Assembly: GCA_021799495.1 (NCBI GenBank) | Contig: JAJZAI010000032.1 | Coordinates: forward strand, 1-40,053 | Length of the DNA stretch: 40,053 bases | Source of the DNA: Deltaproteobacteria bacterium | GTDB taxonomy: Bacteria > Desulfobacterota > Binatia > Binatales > Binataceae | Direction: 5' to 3' | Shown: positions 16,613-25,515 of the stretch, one piece after another | Layout: every line of letters starts with the position of its first letter | Position numbering within the stretch: the first letter of the stretch is position 1 | Translations under genes and position numbers: made by a program | The notes under the pieces: generated by a model | What the model was told of the DNA's origin: nothing | The model's input: the letters and a program-made list of their open reading frames with translations, nothing else | Databases searched by the model: none

Positions 16613-16740
16613 TCAGGATGCGGGCAAGGTGAAGGAGGCTGGCGGAGTTTTCGAGGCGCTCGCGTGGCGGATGACGATGCTGCGGAAGTTTTTCAGCCGA
16701 CGAACAGCCGCTCGACTTTTCAACGCCGCGTTGGCGGTGC
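16613..16740 (-). pseudogene. Relic of an IS5-family transposase C-terminus
   Basis: Reading leftward, the last ~40 codons of an 86-codon frame give ALKSRAAVRRLKNFRSIVI, RHASASKTPPASFTLPAS, then a stop. The arrangement RRLKNFRSIVIRH...K..ASFTLPAS matches the end of IS5-type transposases (N-R-I-K-x-F-R-x-I-A-x-R-Y-x-K-x-A-x-x-F-L-x-x-x-x-L-A). The upstream part of the frame is Ala/Pro/Arg-rich and not recognisable, and no inverted repeats or target duplication are obvious, so only a scar remains. The assignment is by eye and could be a chance resemblance. The rest of the 16596-16886 gap shows nothing else. Confidence 0.4.
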
Positions 16741-16886
16741 AGCGCGCTGCTGTCTTGGGTGAGTCGGCGGCGGTTGCGCGGAGGGCGTGAGGGACGTTAT
16801 CAAGGGAAGCAAATTCAGCGGGCGGGACGACAGGATCGGACGCGATGCGCGCCGGCCGCGCCCGCGCCGCCAAAGGAAATCACGCG

Positions 16887-17834
16887 ATGGCGAAAATTGC
16901 GCTGGCCTTCACGATCATGCCCGACAGCTCCCTTCCGACCATCATCGATTGGGCGCGGGAGGCCGAAGACGCCGGTTTCGACGGCATCTTCATGACCGAG
17001 GCGAACAACGATTCGCTCGCTTGCTCGCTGGCGATCGGTTTCAACACCCGCCGCATCAAGCTGGGCACGGCGATTACCAATATCTATCTGCGCCATCCGA
17101 ATCTGCTCGCCAACGAGGTCGCCGCCGTGCATGAACTGACCGGCGGCCGCTTCATCCTCGGTCTCGGCACGGGCCATCGCGAAAGCAACGGCGCCATCGG
17201 CATCGACATGGGCGGTCCGGCCGATCCGATGCGGAAGATGCGCGAGACGATGGCGACGCTGCGCCGGATGATCGAGGGCGGCAAGACCAATCCCAGGGTG
17301 AACGGGAAAACGCCGCTTTACCTCGCCGGCGTGTCGCGGCCGATGGTGCGGATGGCGGGCGAGATCGGCGACGGCGTAATTTTCAATTTCTTCCCGCCCG
17401 CGCGGGTCAAAGAGGCGCTCGGCGAAATCGCGGAGGGGGCGAAAAAGGCGGGGCGCGATCCGAAGGAGATCGAGCCAACCCTGTTCGCGACGGCCTTCAT
17501 CTCGAACGATCTTGAAATGGCGCGCAAACCTGCGCGCACCCTGCTTTCCCGCTACGGCGCGTTGCGTTTTTACGGCAACATGTTCGCGCATGCGGGATTC
17601 GAACGGGAAATCGAAGGCATCCGCGCGGCGGGGAGCGATGGCAAGGCGGCGATCGCGGCGGTGACCGACGAGATGATCGATTCGACCCTGCTGGTGGGAT
17701 CGGAAACGCGCGTGCGCGAGCGGTTGGCCGAGTTGACCGCGCCGGGAATCGGATGGGCGATCGTCTTTGTCAATCCGGTCGGGGAAGACCGCGCGAGCGC
17801 GGTCAGGCGGGCGATTCGGGCGCTACGTCCCTAA
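16887..17834 (+). CDS. LLM class (luciferase-like) F420-type oxidoreductase
   Basis: 315-residue TIM-barrel flavin/F420 oxidoreductase. Recognisable blocks are IDWAREAEDAGFDGIFMTE, SLAIGFNTRRIKLGTAITNIYLRHP, ELTGGRFILGLGTGH, RETMATLRRMIEGG, TPLYLAGVSRPMVRMAGEIGDGVIF and VGSETRVRERLAEL. This arrangement is that of the F420-dependent methylenetetrahydromethanopterin reductase-like group, which carries out hydride transfers on varied substrates. ATG 16887 is preceded by AAAGGA at a 9-nt spacing. The stop overlaps that of the converging membrane protein by 4 bp. Whether the cofactor is F420 or FMN, and what the substrate is, cannot be read from the sequence. Confidence 0.88.
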   Translation: MAKIALAFTIMPDSSLPTIIDWAREAEDAGFDGIFMTEANNDSLACSLAIGFNTRRIKLGTAITNIYLRHPNLLANEVAAVHELTGGRFILGLGTGHRESNGAIGIDMGGPADPMRKMRETMATLRRMIEGGKTNPRVNGKTPLYLAGVSRPMVRMAGEIGDGVIFNFFPPARVKEALGEIAEGAKKAGRDPKEIEPTLFATAFISNDLEMARKPARTLLSRYGALRFYGNMFAHAGFEREIEGIRAAGSDGKAAIAAVTDEMIDSTLLVGSETRVRERLAELTAPGIGWAIVFVNPVGEDRASAVRRAIRALRP

Positions 17835-19312
17835 TTCGGCGGCGGGAGCGGGTGCGGATTGCGCCGGACTTCAAGCCCTTGATCTTTGGATTTCCAGACC
17901 ACCGGCAAGCGATCGACCGCGTGGTCGAGCCAAGGCAGCATGCGGCGGGCGTCGGCCGGATTTTTCTTGACCGGCACGATAACAAATTCCGCGTGGTTGA
18001 TCGCGTCGATCGTGCGGTCGGATTCATGCCCGATATCGTTGCCCGGCAGCAGATAGGCGGTCGGCGCGGGCATCATGCCCGGCCATACGGTGTCCGCGCC
18101 GTTCATAATGCTGATGACGATTCTGCGATGGCCACTGGTTAAATTCTCGATGGACTGCAGGTCGGCACGGTCAGACGACGAAAGCCATGCATACGCGTAT
18201 CGAGGGCTGTAAGACGACTTACGCCATTCGTGGATAGCGGCGCACGTGATGCCATAATCGGACAGAAACGCCATGATGGCGAGAATAGCGATCGGCGCGA
18301 AGTTGAAATCGTCGGATACGGCACACGCTGCGAGGCCCATCACAAGCGCGAACGAATAATTCATCCACGACGCCGGCCCGCCGAACATCACCAATGCCGC
18401 CACAAGCTGTGCGGCGGCGCAGAATACGATCGTTTCCTTAAGACGCCGGTCGAGATCGCCCGAGACCTCATGGCGGATCAGTCGCCGGGCGGCACTGACG
18501 CCAGAAATAGCTAGCCAGATTCCACCGAGAAACCAAAATGGAATGACGGTGGCGAAATAACCAACCAGCGGCGCGCCATGAAGCGAGTAAAAATCATAGC
18601 CGCCGCGATTGAATAGCCCGAACCCGAGCGCATGATAGTCGCGAATTCCGCCGGCTGGAATGATCGACGTGATCAACGCCTGCAATCCGAACTCGAACCC
18701 CAGTACGATCGCCAGCATCAGTCCGACGATCGCCGCGGGGATGGATTGCCGAATCGCCATGTTCCAGTCGAATTCTCGCGAGCCGTCACGAGTCCGATGG
18801 GTCGCCGCGACGGCAATCGCGATAAGAATCATCAAACCGAAAAAATACCCCATCTCCGGCTTGGCGAGGCAGGCCGCCGTCGCCAAAGCCAGCGCATGGC
18901 TGCGTCGATTTTCCGCGAACGCCGCCAGCGCGTGGCTCAGCAGTACAGCTTCCACACCTAGCGCTAGCGAAAAATAGGCGCTCGGGATAGCGATCGGCAG
19001 GGCGACGACTAAAATTCCAATACCGACTGGATTAAGCGAAAGCGCTCTTGCAAATCGGGCGGCCGCCAGGGCAACGGCTATGGCGCATACCAGCGACGCC
19101 AACTCGAAAGCAATTGGCGTCAGGCCAAATAAACCGAACCAGAACCGGCCTAAAAAGATCGGCAAAAGACCATAGAAATAGCCAAAATTGATGGTCGGGA
19201 GCATCCCGTGGGCGGTCAGATATTGAACCGTCAGCCAAGCGCCGCGATCGCCGAGAAAAATGCTGCCGAAGCACATGTCGCGCGGCACATGAAGCAAGGT
19301 CGTGCCGACCAC
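17831..19312 (-). CDS. Polytopic membrane protein, glycosyltransferase 39-like; start uncertain
   Basis: At least 493 residues with 9-10 hydrophobic segments and a C-terminal soluble tail (from about residue 370). The first loop (FLGDRGAWLTVQYLTAHGML) resembles the Asp-bearing loop of GT39/ArnT-like lipid-linked sugar transferases, but overall similarity is weak and the function is unassigned. The first usable start codon is GTG 19312, which cuts through the first membrane helix: the same frame upstream reads PSFRPLAITFIAIVVGTTLL and remains open past 19520 without ATG, GTG or TTG. No ribosome binding site precedes 19312. Either a rare start (for example CTG in the 19330-19420 region) is used, or there is a base error near the junction with the DUF1499 gene. 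Confidence 0.75.
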   Translation of the reverse strand: MVGTTLLHVPRDMCFGSIFLGDRGAWLTVQYLTAHGMLPTINFGYFYGLLPIFLGRFWFGLFGLTPIAFELASLVCAIAVALAAARFARALSLNPVGIGILVVALPIAIPSAYFSLALGVEAVLLSHALAAFAENRRSHALALATAACLAKPEMGYFFGLMILIAIAVAATHRTRDGSREFDWNMAIRQSIPAAIVGLMLAIVLGFEFGLQALITSIIPAGGIRDYHALGFGLFNRGGYDFYSLHGAPLVGYFATVIPFWFLGGIWLAISGVSAARRLIRHEVSGDLDRRLKETIVFCAAAQLVAALVMFGGPASWMNYSFALVMGLAACAVSDDFNFAPIAILAIMAFLSDYGITCAAIHEWRKSSYSPRYAYAWLSSSDRADLQSIENLTSGHRRIVISIMNGADTVWPGMMPAPTAYLLPGNDIGHESDRTIDAINHAEFVIVPVKKNPADARRMLPWLDHAVDRLPVVWKSKDQGLEVRRNPHPLPPPN

Positions 19313-19422
19313 AATCGCGATAAAAGTGATGGCCAGCGGCCGGAACGACGGCGGATGTTCAGGCCGGCGCCGCCGCCAGTTCTCGAAAAGCCTGCGGCTT
19401 TCCGGCTCTTTTGGCAGGGCGG

Positions 19423-20181
19423 CTATGGCTGCACCTGCGCGCTGCCGGGCGGCATAATCCGCGGTCCGGTCTTCAGGATGCGGAAAAAGCTCATTATACG
19501 ATCGTAATTTGCGCCGAGATCGCTTACGCCGCAGCGCGACTTCGAGCGCATCTCGACGATACTCTTGTCCGTACCGTCCGGCCGCACCTGAATAATGAAG
19601 TCATCCTTGAATTTGAAGAGCGCCGATGTCGACACGCCTTCAAGTTCGTGCGCCGATTGATCGTTGCGGGTTATAGACCAATTAGGAATCTCGCCAGCGA
19701 GAATTTCGACTCGTTTATAAACGATATTTGGCGTTCCATCGAGCGTTATTGGCGCCAATCCTGGGTAATTCTTTTCCTGGATTGGCGCGAATTTCGGATT
19801 GTACGCCAATCCCTCGCCGCATTCGGGACTCATTTTCAGCGCGGCCACGAATTGCGGCGGATTGTGCGTGTCGGTCGTGATGTCGTTGATCGGAACGGCG
19901 CGATGGCGCAGGACGACCCCGACGATCGGCGCCGCGACCAGCAGCCCGAGGATTAGGCCGATTCTGGCCCGGGTTTGCCCGCCACGGCGTTCTTCACCGC
20001 GTGTCAGCAGCATGCCGAGGATGCCCAATGCGATGGCGACTCCAGCGAAGAAAAAGCCGACCAGAAAAATCTGGAAGCCTTTAAAGGGCGGGGTGAGGCC
20101 AAAGTGCGCAGCGACGATTCCTGCCGCGACCAAGGCGACCCCTAGTAAACCGTCGTAGAATGCCAGCCACGCTAGTACCAT
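19423..20181 (-). CDS. DUF1499 family membrane protein
   Basis: 252 residues. Three N-terminal membrane helices (about residues 8-28, 36-60 and 73-92) are followed by a DUF1499 domain: PINDITTDTHNPPQFVAAL, NWSITRNDQSAHELEGVSTSALFKFKDD, and the hallmark MRSKSRCGVSDLGANYDRIMSFF near the C-terminus. DUF1499 proteins are found in plants and many bacteria without an established biochemical role. The gene lies directly upstream of the polytopic membrane protein on the same strand, and the frame of that protein runs under its 3' end. The product probably sits in the inner membrane with the DUF1499 domain outside. Confidence 0.82.
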   Translation of the reverse strand: MVLAWLAFYDGLLGVALVAAGIVAAHFGLTPPFKGFQIFLVGFFFAGVAIALGILGMLLTRGEERRGGQTRARIGLILGLLVAAPIVGVVLRHRAVPINDITTDTHNPPQFVAALKMSPECGEGLAYNPKFAPIQEKNYPGLAPITLDGTPNIVYKRVEILAGEIPNWSITRNDQSAHELEGVSTSALFKFKDDFIIQVRPDGTDKSIVEMRSKSRCGVSDLGANYDRIMSFFRILKTGPRIMPPGSAQVQP

Positions 20182-20272
20182 CGTCGTCTCCGTCGTTCCC
20201 GCGTGAAAGCGCGCCTGCGATAGTTGGTTATATGATGCGCCGGGTTATTACAAAGCCCCCGGCGCCGGCGCC

Positions 20273-20319
20273 GTCCCGTGGCGCCATTTGATGTCCCGGA
20301 CGGTCCCGCGGCGCCATTT
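20273..20319 (+). repeat. Two 17-bp direct repeats upstream of metH
   Basis: GTCCCGTGGCGCCATTT (20273-20289) and GTCCCGCGGCGCCATTT (20303-20319) differ at one base and are spaced by exactly 30 bp, about three helical turns. Each contains the palindrome GGCGCC. They lie 104-150 bp upstream of the metH ATG in a 241-bp divergent gap, so they could be a regulator's paired sites. I do not see a B12 box, SAM riboswitch or MetR site by eye. Confidence 0.5.
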
Positions 20320-20422
20320 CAGGCGCCTCCGCCAAGCTCAAATTGCGGCATGATTGCCGCTCGGATAGTGTAATCGGTTACCGCGTCCACCAACGGACGC
20401 CGGTCGGCGCATTCAGGTTCAG

Positions 20423-23400
20423 ATGGAAACGACCGCCCAACGTATCGCCCTGCTTCGCGACCTCATCGCGCGCCGGATCGTCTTGCTCGACGGCGCCACC
20501 GGCACCTCGATTCAGGGGATGAATCTGCATGCGAGCTATTTCGGCGGGCCGCATCTGGACGGCTGCAACGAAAACCTCGTCGCGACCAGCCCGGACCGGA
20601 TCCGCGAACTCCATCGCAGTTTTCTTCAGGCCGGCGCCGACATCATCGAAACCAACAGCTTCGGCTCGACTTCGATCGTGCTGGCCGAATACGACCTCGC
20701 CGATCGCGCCCGCGAGCTCAACCGGCTCGCCGCCCGTATCGCGCGTGAGGAGGCTGACGCCGTATCGACTCTAGCCAAACCGCGCTTTGTGGCGGGCTCG
20801 ATGGGTCCGACCACGCGCAGCATCTCCGTCACCGGCGGCGTGACCTTCGACGAACTGGCCGCCGCATATCAGGAACAGGCCGAAGGCCTGATCGAAGGCG
20901 GAGCCGATCTGTTGCTGTTGGAGACCGTTCAGGATTCGATCAATTGCAAGGCCGGGATCGTCGGTATCGACCGCGCGCTCAACGCGACCGGCAGCGCCGC
21001 AGGCGTCGCGATTTCGGGCACGATCGAAACGATGGGCACGCTGCTGGCCGGGCAGGATGTCGAGGCGTTCTACGCCACTTTCGCCCATCGCGATTTGCTC
21101 TGGATCGGCCTCAACTGCGCGACCGGGCCGGACTTCATGACGGACCATCTGCGGACGCTCGCGGAAATTTCGCGTTTTCCCGTCGCCTGCGTGCCCAACG
21201 CCGGCCTTCCCGACGAAGAGGGCCGCTACAACGAAACGTCCGAAACGCTGGCGCGGAAACTCGAACGCTTTATCGCCAATCGATGGGTGAACCTGGTGGG
21301 CGGATGCTGCGGCACCACGCCCGCCCATATCGCCGCGCTGGCGCGGGTCGCGGCGGCGGGCAAACCACGCGAAATCTCCGCGCCGCGCCGATCGATCGTC
21401 ACCGGGATCGAGGCGTTGGTGATCGACGACGACGCCCGTCCGGTAATCGTCGGCGAGCGCACCAACGTGCTCGGCAGCCGCAAGTTCAAGCGTCTGATCG
21501 GCGAAGGCAAGTTCGAGGAAGCCGCCGAAATCGGCCGCTTGCAGGTGCGCCGCGGCGCCCACGTGCTCGACGTATGCGTGCAGGACCCCGACCGCGACGA
21601 GAGCGCGGACATGGCGGGCCTGCTCGGCACGCTCGTAAAAAAAGTCAAAGCGCCACTGATGATCGACACCACCGACGCGCGCGTGATCGAGGAATCGCTC
21701 AAGCGCACGCCCGGCAAGTCGATTATCAACTCGGTCAATCTTGAAGACGGCGAGGAGCGTTTCCGCCGGGTCGTGCCGATCGCGCGCGAGTACGGCGCCG
21801 CGCTGGTCGTCGGATGTATCGACGAAGACAAACAGCAGGCGCAGGCGATCACGCGCAACCGCAAGCTCGAAATCGCCGACCGTTCCTACCGGCTGCTGAC
21901 CGAAAAATATGGCGTCGAGCCTGAAGACATAATTTTTGATCCGCTGGTCTTTCCGGTCGGCACCGGCGATCGCAATTACGTCGGCTCCGCGCTCGAGACG
22001 ATCGAAGGGATCCGGTTGATCAAGGCCGCGATGCCGCGCGCGAAGACCGTCCTCGGCATCTCGAACGTCTCCTTCGGGCTGCCCGACAGCGGGCGCGAAG
22101 TGCTGAACTCGGTGATGCTCTACCATTGCGTGCAGGCCGGGCTTGATCTCGCGATTGTGAATTCCGAAAAGCTTGAGCGCTATCCCTCGATTCCCGAGGA
22201 AGAGCGGCGGCTCGCCGAAGACCTGCTCTGGAACCGCGGCGACGATCCGATCGCCGCCTTCGCCGCCTACTTTCGCGCCAAAAAGGCCATGCCCACCCAT
22301 GCCGAGCGCACTTCGATGCCGCTCGATCAACGGCTTGGCCTCTACATACTCGAAGGCTCAAAGGACGGCCTGATCGGCGACCTCGACGAGGCGCTCAAGA
22401 CGCGCGCGCCGCTGGAAATCATCAACGGCCCGTTGATGGCCGGGATGGACGAAGTCGGCCGCCTGTTCAACGCCAACCAGATGATCGTCGCCGAAGTGCT
22501 GCAATCGGCCGAAGCGATGAAGGCCGCCGTCGCCCATCTCGAACCCTTCATGGACAAGGCTGACGGGCTCAACAAGGGCACGATTATCCTCGCGACCGTC
22601 AAGGGCGACGTGCACGATATCGGCAAGAACCTGGTCGATATCATTCTCAGCAACAACGGCTACCGCGTGATCAACCTCGGCATCAAGGTGCCGCCCGACG
22701 AGCTGATTCGCGCCTGCGAGAAACATCGCCCGGACGCGATCGGCCTCTCAGGACTGCTGGTGAAATCGGCGCAGATGATGGTCGTGACGGCGCAGGACCT
22801 GAAGAACGCCGGCGTGAGCTGCCCGATGCTGGTTGGAGGCGCCGCGCTTTCCGCCCGCTTCACCCGCCTCAAGATCGCGCCCGAGTACGGCGGACTCGTC
22901 GCCTACGCGAACGACGCGATGGAGGGGCTCGACCTCGCGAATCAACTGATGAATCCGCACAAGCGCGAGGCGCTCGCCGGGGCGCTCGAGCGCGACGCCG
23001 CGCGGATGCGGGCGGCGGCGGCAAAGACGGCAGCGGAAACGCAAACGCCCGCGCGGCGCGGCCCGGCGGTCATCCACGAGGGGCCGATTCCGGAGCCGCC
23101 CGACCTGAAGCTCCATCTGATTCGCGACTACGACCTCGAAGAAATCCTGCGCTACGTGAATCCGGTGATGCTCTACACGCGCCATCTCGGTTTCCGCCAT
23201 TTCGAGCAGGCGCTCGCCGCGGGCGACGCCAAGGCGCTCGAACTGAAGGCCGCCGTCGATGCGGTCGAAGACGAGATGCTGGCGCGGTCCGATATCTCCG
23301 CGCGCGCCGCCTATCGCTTTTTTCCGGTTCATTCCGACGGCGACCGCACCATGATGGTTTACGCGCCGGACGGCAAGCGCGTGCTTGAAACCTTCACCTT

Positions 23401-23950
23401 CGGCCGCCAATCCGACGCGCCCGGCCTTTGCCTTGCCGACTACGTCACGCCGGCGGCGTCGGGCCGTCCGGACTATATCGCGATGATGGTCACGACGATC
23501 GGCGACGGCGTGCGCGCGCTGGCGGAGGAATGGAAAGAGCGCGGCGACTACCTGCGCTCGCATATACTGCAAGTGCTGGCGCTCGAGGGCGCGGAAGCGT
23601 TCGCCGAGCTGCTGCATCAGAAGATCCGGCGGATGTGGGGAATCGGCGATCCGGATAATTTGACGCTCAAGGATATTTTCCAGGCGCACTATCACGGCAA
23701 GCGCTTTTCGTTCGGCTATCCGGCCTGCCCGCGGCTGGAGGATCAGGCGCAACTGTTCCGGCTGCTCGAAATCGAACAGAATAATCTCGGCGTGCGCCTC
23801 ACCGACGGCTACATGATGGATCCGGAAAGTTCGGTCAGCGCGATCGTCTTTCACATTCCCCTCGCCAAATATTTCAGCCTTTCGCCGGCCGATATCGAAG
23901 CGCTGGAGCGTGAGCTTTCGGCGCCTGCGGTTTCTTCGGCGGCCGGTTGA
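20423..23950 (+). CDS. metH: Cobalamin-dependent methionine synthase
   Basis: Transfers methyl from methyltetrahydrofolate via cobalamin to homocysteine. The 1175 residues contain all four modules in order. The homocysteine domain (about 15-325) has the zinc Cys ligands in GLNCATGP and VNLVGGCCGTTPAHI. The pterin domain (about 340-620) has VIVGERTNVLGSRKFKRLI and VLGISNVSFGLPDSGREVLN. The B12 domain (about 640-880) has the axial-ligand motif DVHDIGKN (about 730) with SGLLVKSAQ and GGAALS. The SAM-binding reactivation domain (about 915-1170) has RSDISARAAYRFFPV, SFGYPACPRLEDQ and TDGYMMDPESSVSA. Length is close to the E. coli enzyme, and no lesion is seen. It stands alone, divergent from the DUF1499 gene. 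Nothing in the leader is a recognisable riboswitch. Confidence 0.97.
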   Translation: METTAQRIALLRDLIARRIVLLDGATGTSIQGMNLHASYFGGPHLDGCNENLVATSPDRIRELHRSFLQAGADIIETNSFGSTSIVLAEYDLADRARELNRLAARIAREEADAVSTLAKPRFVAGSMGPTTRSISVTGGVTFDELAAAYQEQAEGLIEGGADLLLLETVQDSINCKAGIVGIDRALNATGSAAGVAISGTIETMGTLLAGQDVEAFYATFAHRDLLWIGLNCATGPDFMTDHLRTLAEISRFPVACVPNAGLPDEEGRYNETSETLARKLERFIANRWVNLVGGCCGTTPAHIAALARVAAAGKPREISAPRRSIVTGIEALVIDDDARPVIVGERTNVLGSRKFKRLIGEGKFEEAAEIGRLQVRRGAHVLDVCVQDPDRDESADMAGLLGTLVKKVKAPLMIDTTDARVIEESLKRTPGKSIINSVNLEDGEERFRRVVPIAREYGAALVVGCIDEDKQQAQAITRNRKLEIADRSYRLLTEKYGVEPEDIIFDPLVFPVGTGDRNYVGSALETIEGIRLIKAAMPRAKTVLGISNVSFGLPDSGREVLNSVMLYHCVQAGLDLAIVNSEKLERYPSIPEEERRLAEDLLWNRGDDPIAAFAAYFRAKKAMPTHAERTSMPLDQRLGLYILEGSKDGLIGDLDEALKTRAPLEIINGPLMAGMDEVGRLFNANQMIVAEVLQSAEAMKAAVAHLEPFMDKADGLNKGTIILATVKGDVHDIGKNLVDIILSNNGYRVINLGIKVPPDELIRACEKHRPDAIGLSGLLVKSAQMMVVTAQDLKNAGVSCPMLVGGAALSARFTRLKIAPEYGGLVAYANDAMEGLDLANQLMNPHKREALAGALERDAARMRAAAAKTAAETQTPARRGPAVIHEGPIPEPPDLKLHLIRDYDLEEILRYVNPVMLYTRHLGFRHFEQALAAGDAKALELKAAVDAVEDEMLARSDISARAAYRFFPVHSDGDRTMMVYAPDGKRVLETFTFGRQSDAPGLCLADYVTPAASGRPDYIAMMVTTIGDGVRALAEEWKERGDYLRSHILQVLALEGAEAFAELLHQKIRRMWGIGDPDNLTLKDIFQAHYHGKRFSFGYPACPRLEDQAQLFRLLEIEQNNLGVRLTDGYMMDPESSVSAIVFHIPLAKYFSLSPADIEALERELSAPAVSSAAG

Positions 23951-24274
23951 TCGCGAAGCCGAACGAATACGACCCCACATCAGGACCGCGTCAGCGATCG
24001 CATCAGCGCGCGGATTGGCGCCGCGCCGATCGCGCATTTTCGCCTCGTATAATTTGATAGGACGGATGCGCCAAGCAAAGCGCAGCGTGGCCAATCTCAT
24101 TCAATCTTCCGCCTGTGCGAAATATCTCTTTAAGCGCAAAATTTTTATCCGAATCGACTATCAAATTGCTTGTATGGCTCCATCGAGTATGGGTAGTGTT
24201 TTGCGAGCCGTCCTTAAAGTCCGACGATTGAATCATCGATGATGCGGCACAGGATGTAACCTCCGGAGGCAACC
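23951..24274. other. Intergenic gap with a 10-bp inverted repeat
   Basis: No gene is visible in these 324 bases. AATTTGATAG at 24051-24060 and its exact complement CTATCAAATT at 24158-24167 bracket about 100 bases; they might be the ends of a small decayed element or may be chance. GGAGG at 24263-24267 is the ribosome binding site of the downstream lipoprotein. Confidence 0.35.
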
Positions 24275-24964
24275 ATGAAATTATTTCGAGCATCGGCCAT
24301 CTCCTTGTTGACGATCATATCCCTGATGCTTTCGGGATGCGTCGCGATTGAATCCAGCGCAATCAGCCAGCGCGGCGAAACCGGACAGCCAATTAGCGCG
24401 AATGCGAGCGACTATGGAATCCTGCGCTTGTCCGCGCCATACGGACTGACCAATCAGGCCGATACGCAATTGGCGTCGCAATGCGCAAACGGCGAGCTGA
24501 CTGACGTTCAGACCGAGCTTTCGATGCGGGATTTCCTTATCGTGCAACTGTACAATCTATCGGCCGCGGCGCTTTGCTATGTTCCGCCGCCCCCTCCGCC
24601 GCCGCCCGCGCCGGCACCGCAGACCAAGATAATCCTGCGCGGCGTGCATTTCGCCTTCAACAAGGCGGCGATTCGGAGCGTCGATCAGCCGACCCTCGAC
24701 GAAGCCGCGGCGACCTTGAAGGCCAACCCCAACGTGAGCGTCCATGTTGACGGCTACACCGACGCAATCGGCTCGGATGCGTACAACCAGAAGCTTTCGG
24801 AACGGCGCGCGCAATCGGTCGTTAATTACCTCGAAGGGCAAGGCGTGCCAGCGGCGCAGATGACTCCGGAAGGATTCGGCAAGTCGGACCCGGTGGCGAG
24901 CAACAAAACGGCGGACGGCAGGGCGCAGAACCGGCGCGTCGAGCTCGTGCCCGTAAACCAGTAA
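24275..24964 (+). CDS. OmpA-domain lipoprotein with paralogous N-terminal module
   Basis: 229 residues. A lipoprotein signal ends at the Cys of LMLSGCVAIESS (about residue 22). Residues 23-103 form a module of unknown function (ASDYGILRLSAPYGLTN, LASQCANGELTDVQTELSMR). A run of eight prolines follows, and residues about 118-229 form an OmpA-type peptidoglycan-binding domain (HFAFNKAAIRS, VHVDGYTDAIGSDAYNQKLS, QNRRVELVP). It is likely outer-membrane lipid-anchored and bound to peptidoglycan. ATG 24275 has an ideal GGAGG site. The next gene encodes the same N-terminal module alone, so the pair arose by duplication with gain or loss of the OmpA part. Confidence 0.88.
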   Translation: MKLFRASAISLLTIISLMLSGCVAIESSAISQRGETGQPISANASDYGILRLSAPYGLTNQADTQLASQCANGELTDVQTELSMRDFLIVQLYNLSAAALCYVPPPPPPPPAPAPQTKIILRGVHFAFNKAAIRSVDQPTLDEAAATLKANPNVSVHVDGYTDAIGSDAYNQKLSERRAQSVVNYLEGQGVPAAQMTPEGFGKSDPVASNKTADGRAQNRRVELVPVNQ

Positions 24965-25006
24965 CTCAACCAAACTGGAACTCAGCAAAGGCGGGAGAAA
25001 AAAAGT

Positions 25007-25315
25007 ATGAAACGTCTGACCGCAACCCTGTCGATTCCGATAATCGCGCTGTGCGTGATGATGTCCGGATGCGTCATGCTCCAATCGAGTTCGATCAGCA
25101 GCGGCGCGACCGGCGGACAGAAAGTAAGCGCCAGCGCTAGCGACTGGGGCGTGCTGGCGTTGACCGCGCCCTACGGCGTGACCAACGCAGCCAATTCCCA
25201 GCTCGCGTCGCAGTGCCAAAGCGGCAAGGTCGGCAATATCCAGACCGAGTTGTCGATGCGCAACTGGATTCTGGTCCAAGTCTATAGTGTCTCAGCCGCG
25301 GGCGTCTGCGAATAG
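25007..25315 (+). CDS. Small lipoprotein, stand-alone copy of the upstream N-terminal module
   Basis: 102 residues with a lipoprotein signal (lipobox MMSGC, Cys at about residue 22). The mature part aligns without gaps to residues 22-103 of the preceding OmpA-domain lipoprotein: ASASDWGVLALTAPYGVTN versus ANASDYGILRLSAPYGLTN, and NIQTELSMRNWILVQVYSVS versus DVQTELSMRDFLIVQLYNLS. Conserved Cys residues in ASQC and near the C-terminus could form a disulfide. GGGAG precedes the ATG. It is separated from its paralogue by 42 bp and is followed by a very strong hairpin, so the two form a compact operon. The family function is unknown to me. Confidence 0.85.
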   Translation: MKRLTATLSIPIIALCVMMSGCVMLQSSSISSGATGGQKVSASASDWGVLALTAPYGVTNAANSQLASQCQSGKVGNIQTELSMRNWILVQVYSVSAAGVCE

Positions 25316-25324
25316 CGGACGTGC

Positions 25325-25364
25325 GGAGCGGCCGTTCCGGGCGAACGCCCGGAACGGCCGCTCC
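25325..25364. terminator. Perfect 19-bp inverted repeat closing the lipoprotein operon
   Basis: GGAGCGGCCGTTCCGGGCG (25325-25343) is exactly complementary to CGCCCGGAACGGCCGCTCC (25346-25364), with only AA between the arms. It begins 9 bp after the lipoprotein stop. No T-run follows, so termination would depend on the hairpin itself. The exceptional length also fits a mobile palindromic unit. Confidence 0.6.
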
Positions 25365-25515
25365 ATCGATGTTCAGTTTTCGCCGCTCGGCGGCCGGTTA
25401 GTATCGTTCGCGGTTGCGGCGGCCGGGCGAATACCGCCGTTCAAGCCAATCTGAAATTCCAATTGCGCCCGCAAGCGCCAGCATGATATCCCGCCTGTCG
25501 AACAGGCGCATATCG

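Noticed and set aside
20182-20422. Cobalamin or SAM riboswitch upstream of metH
   Set aside because: No B12-box or SAM-type core could be recognised by eye in the 241-base leader.
20771-22330. 519-codon open frame on the minus strand
   Set aside because: It lies wholly inside metH, is Arg/Asp/His-rich, and has no domain pattern; an antisense shadow caused by high GC.
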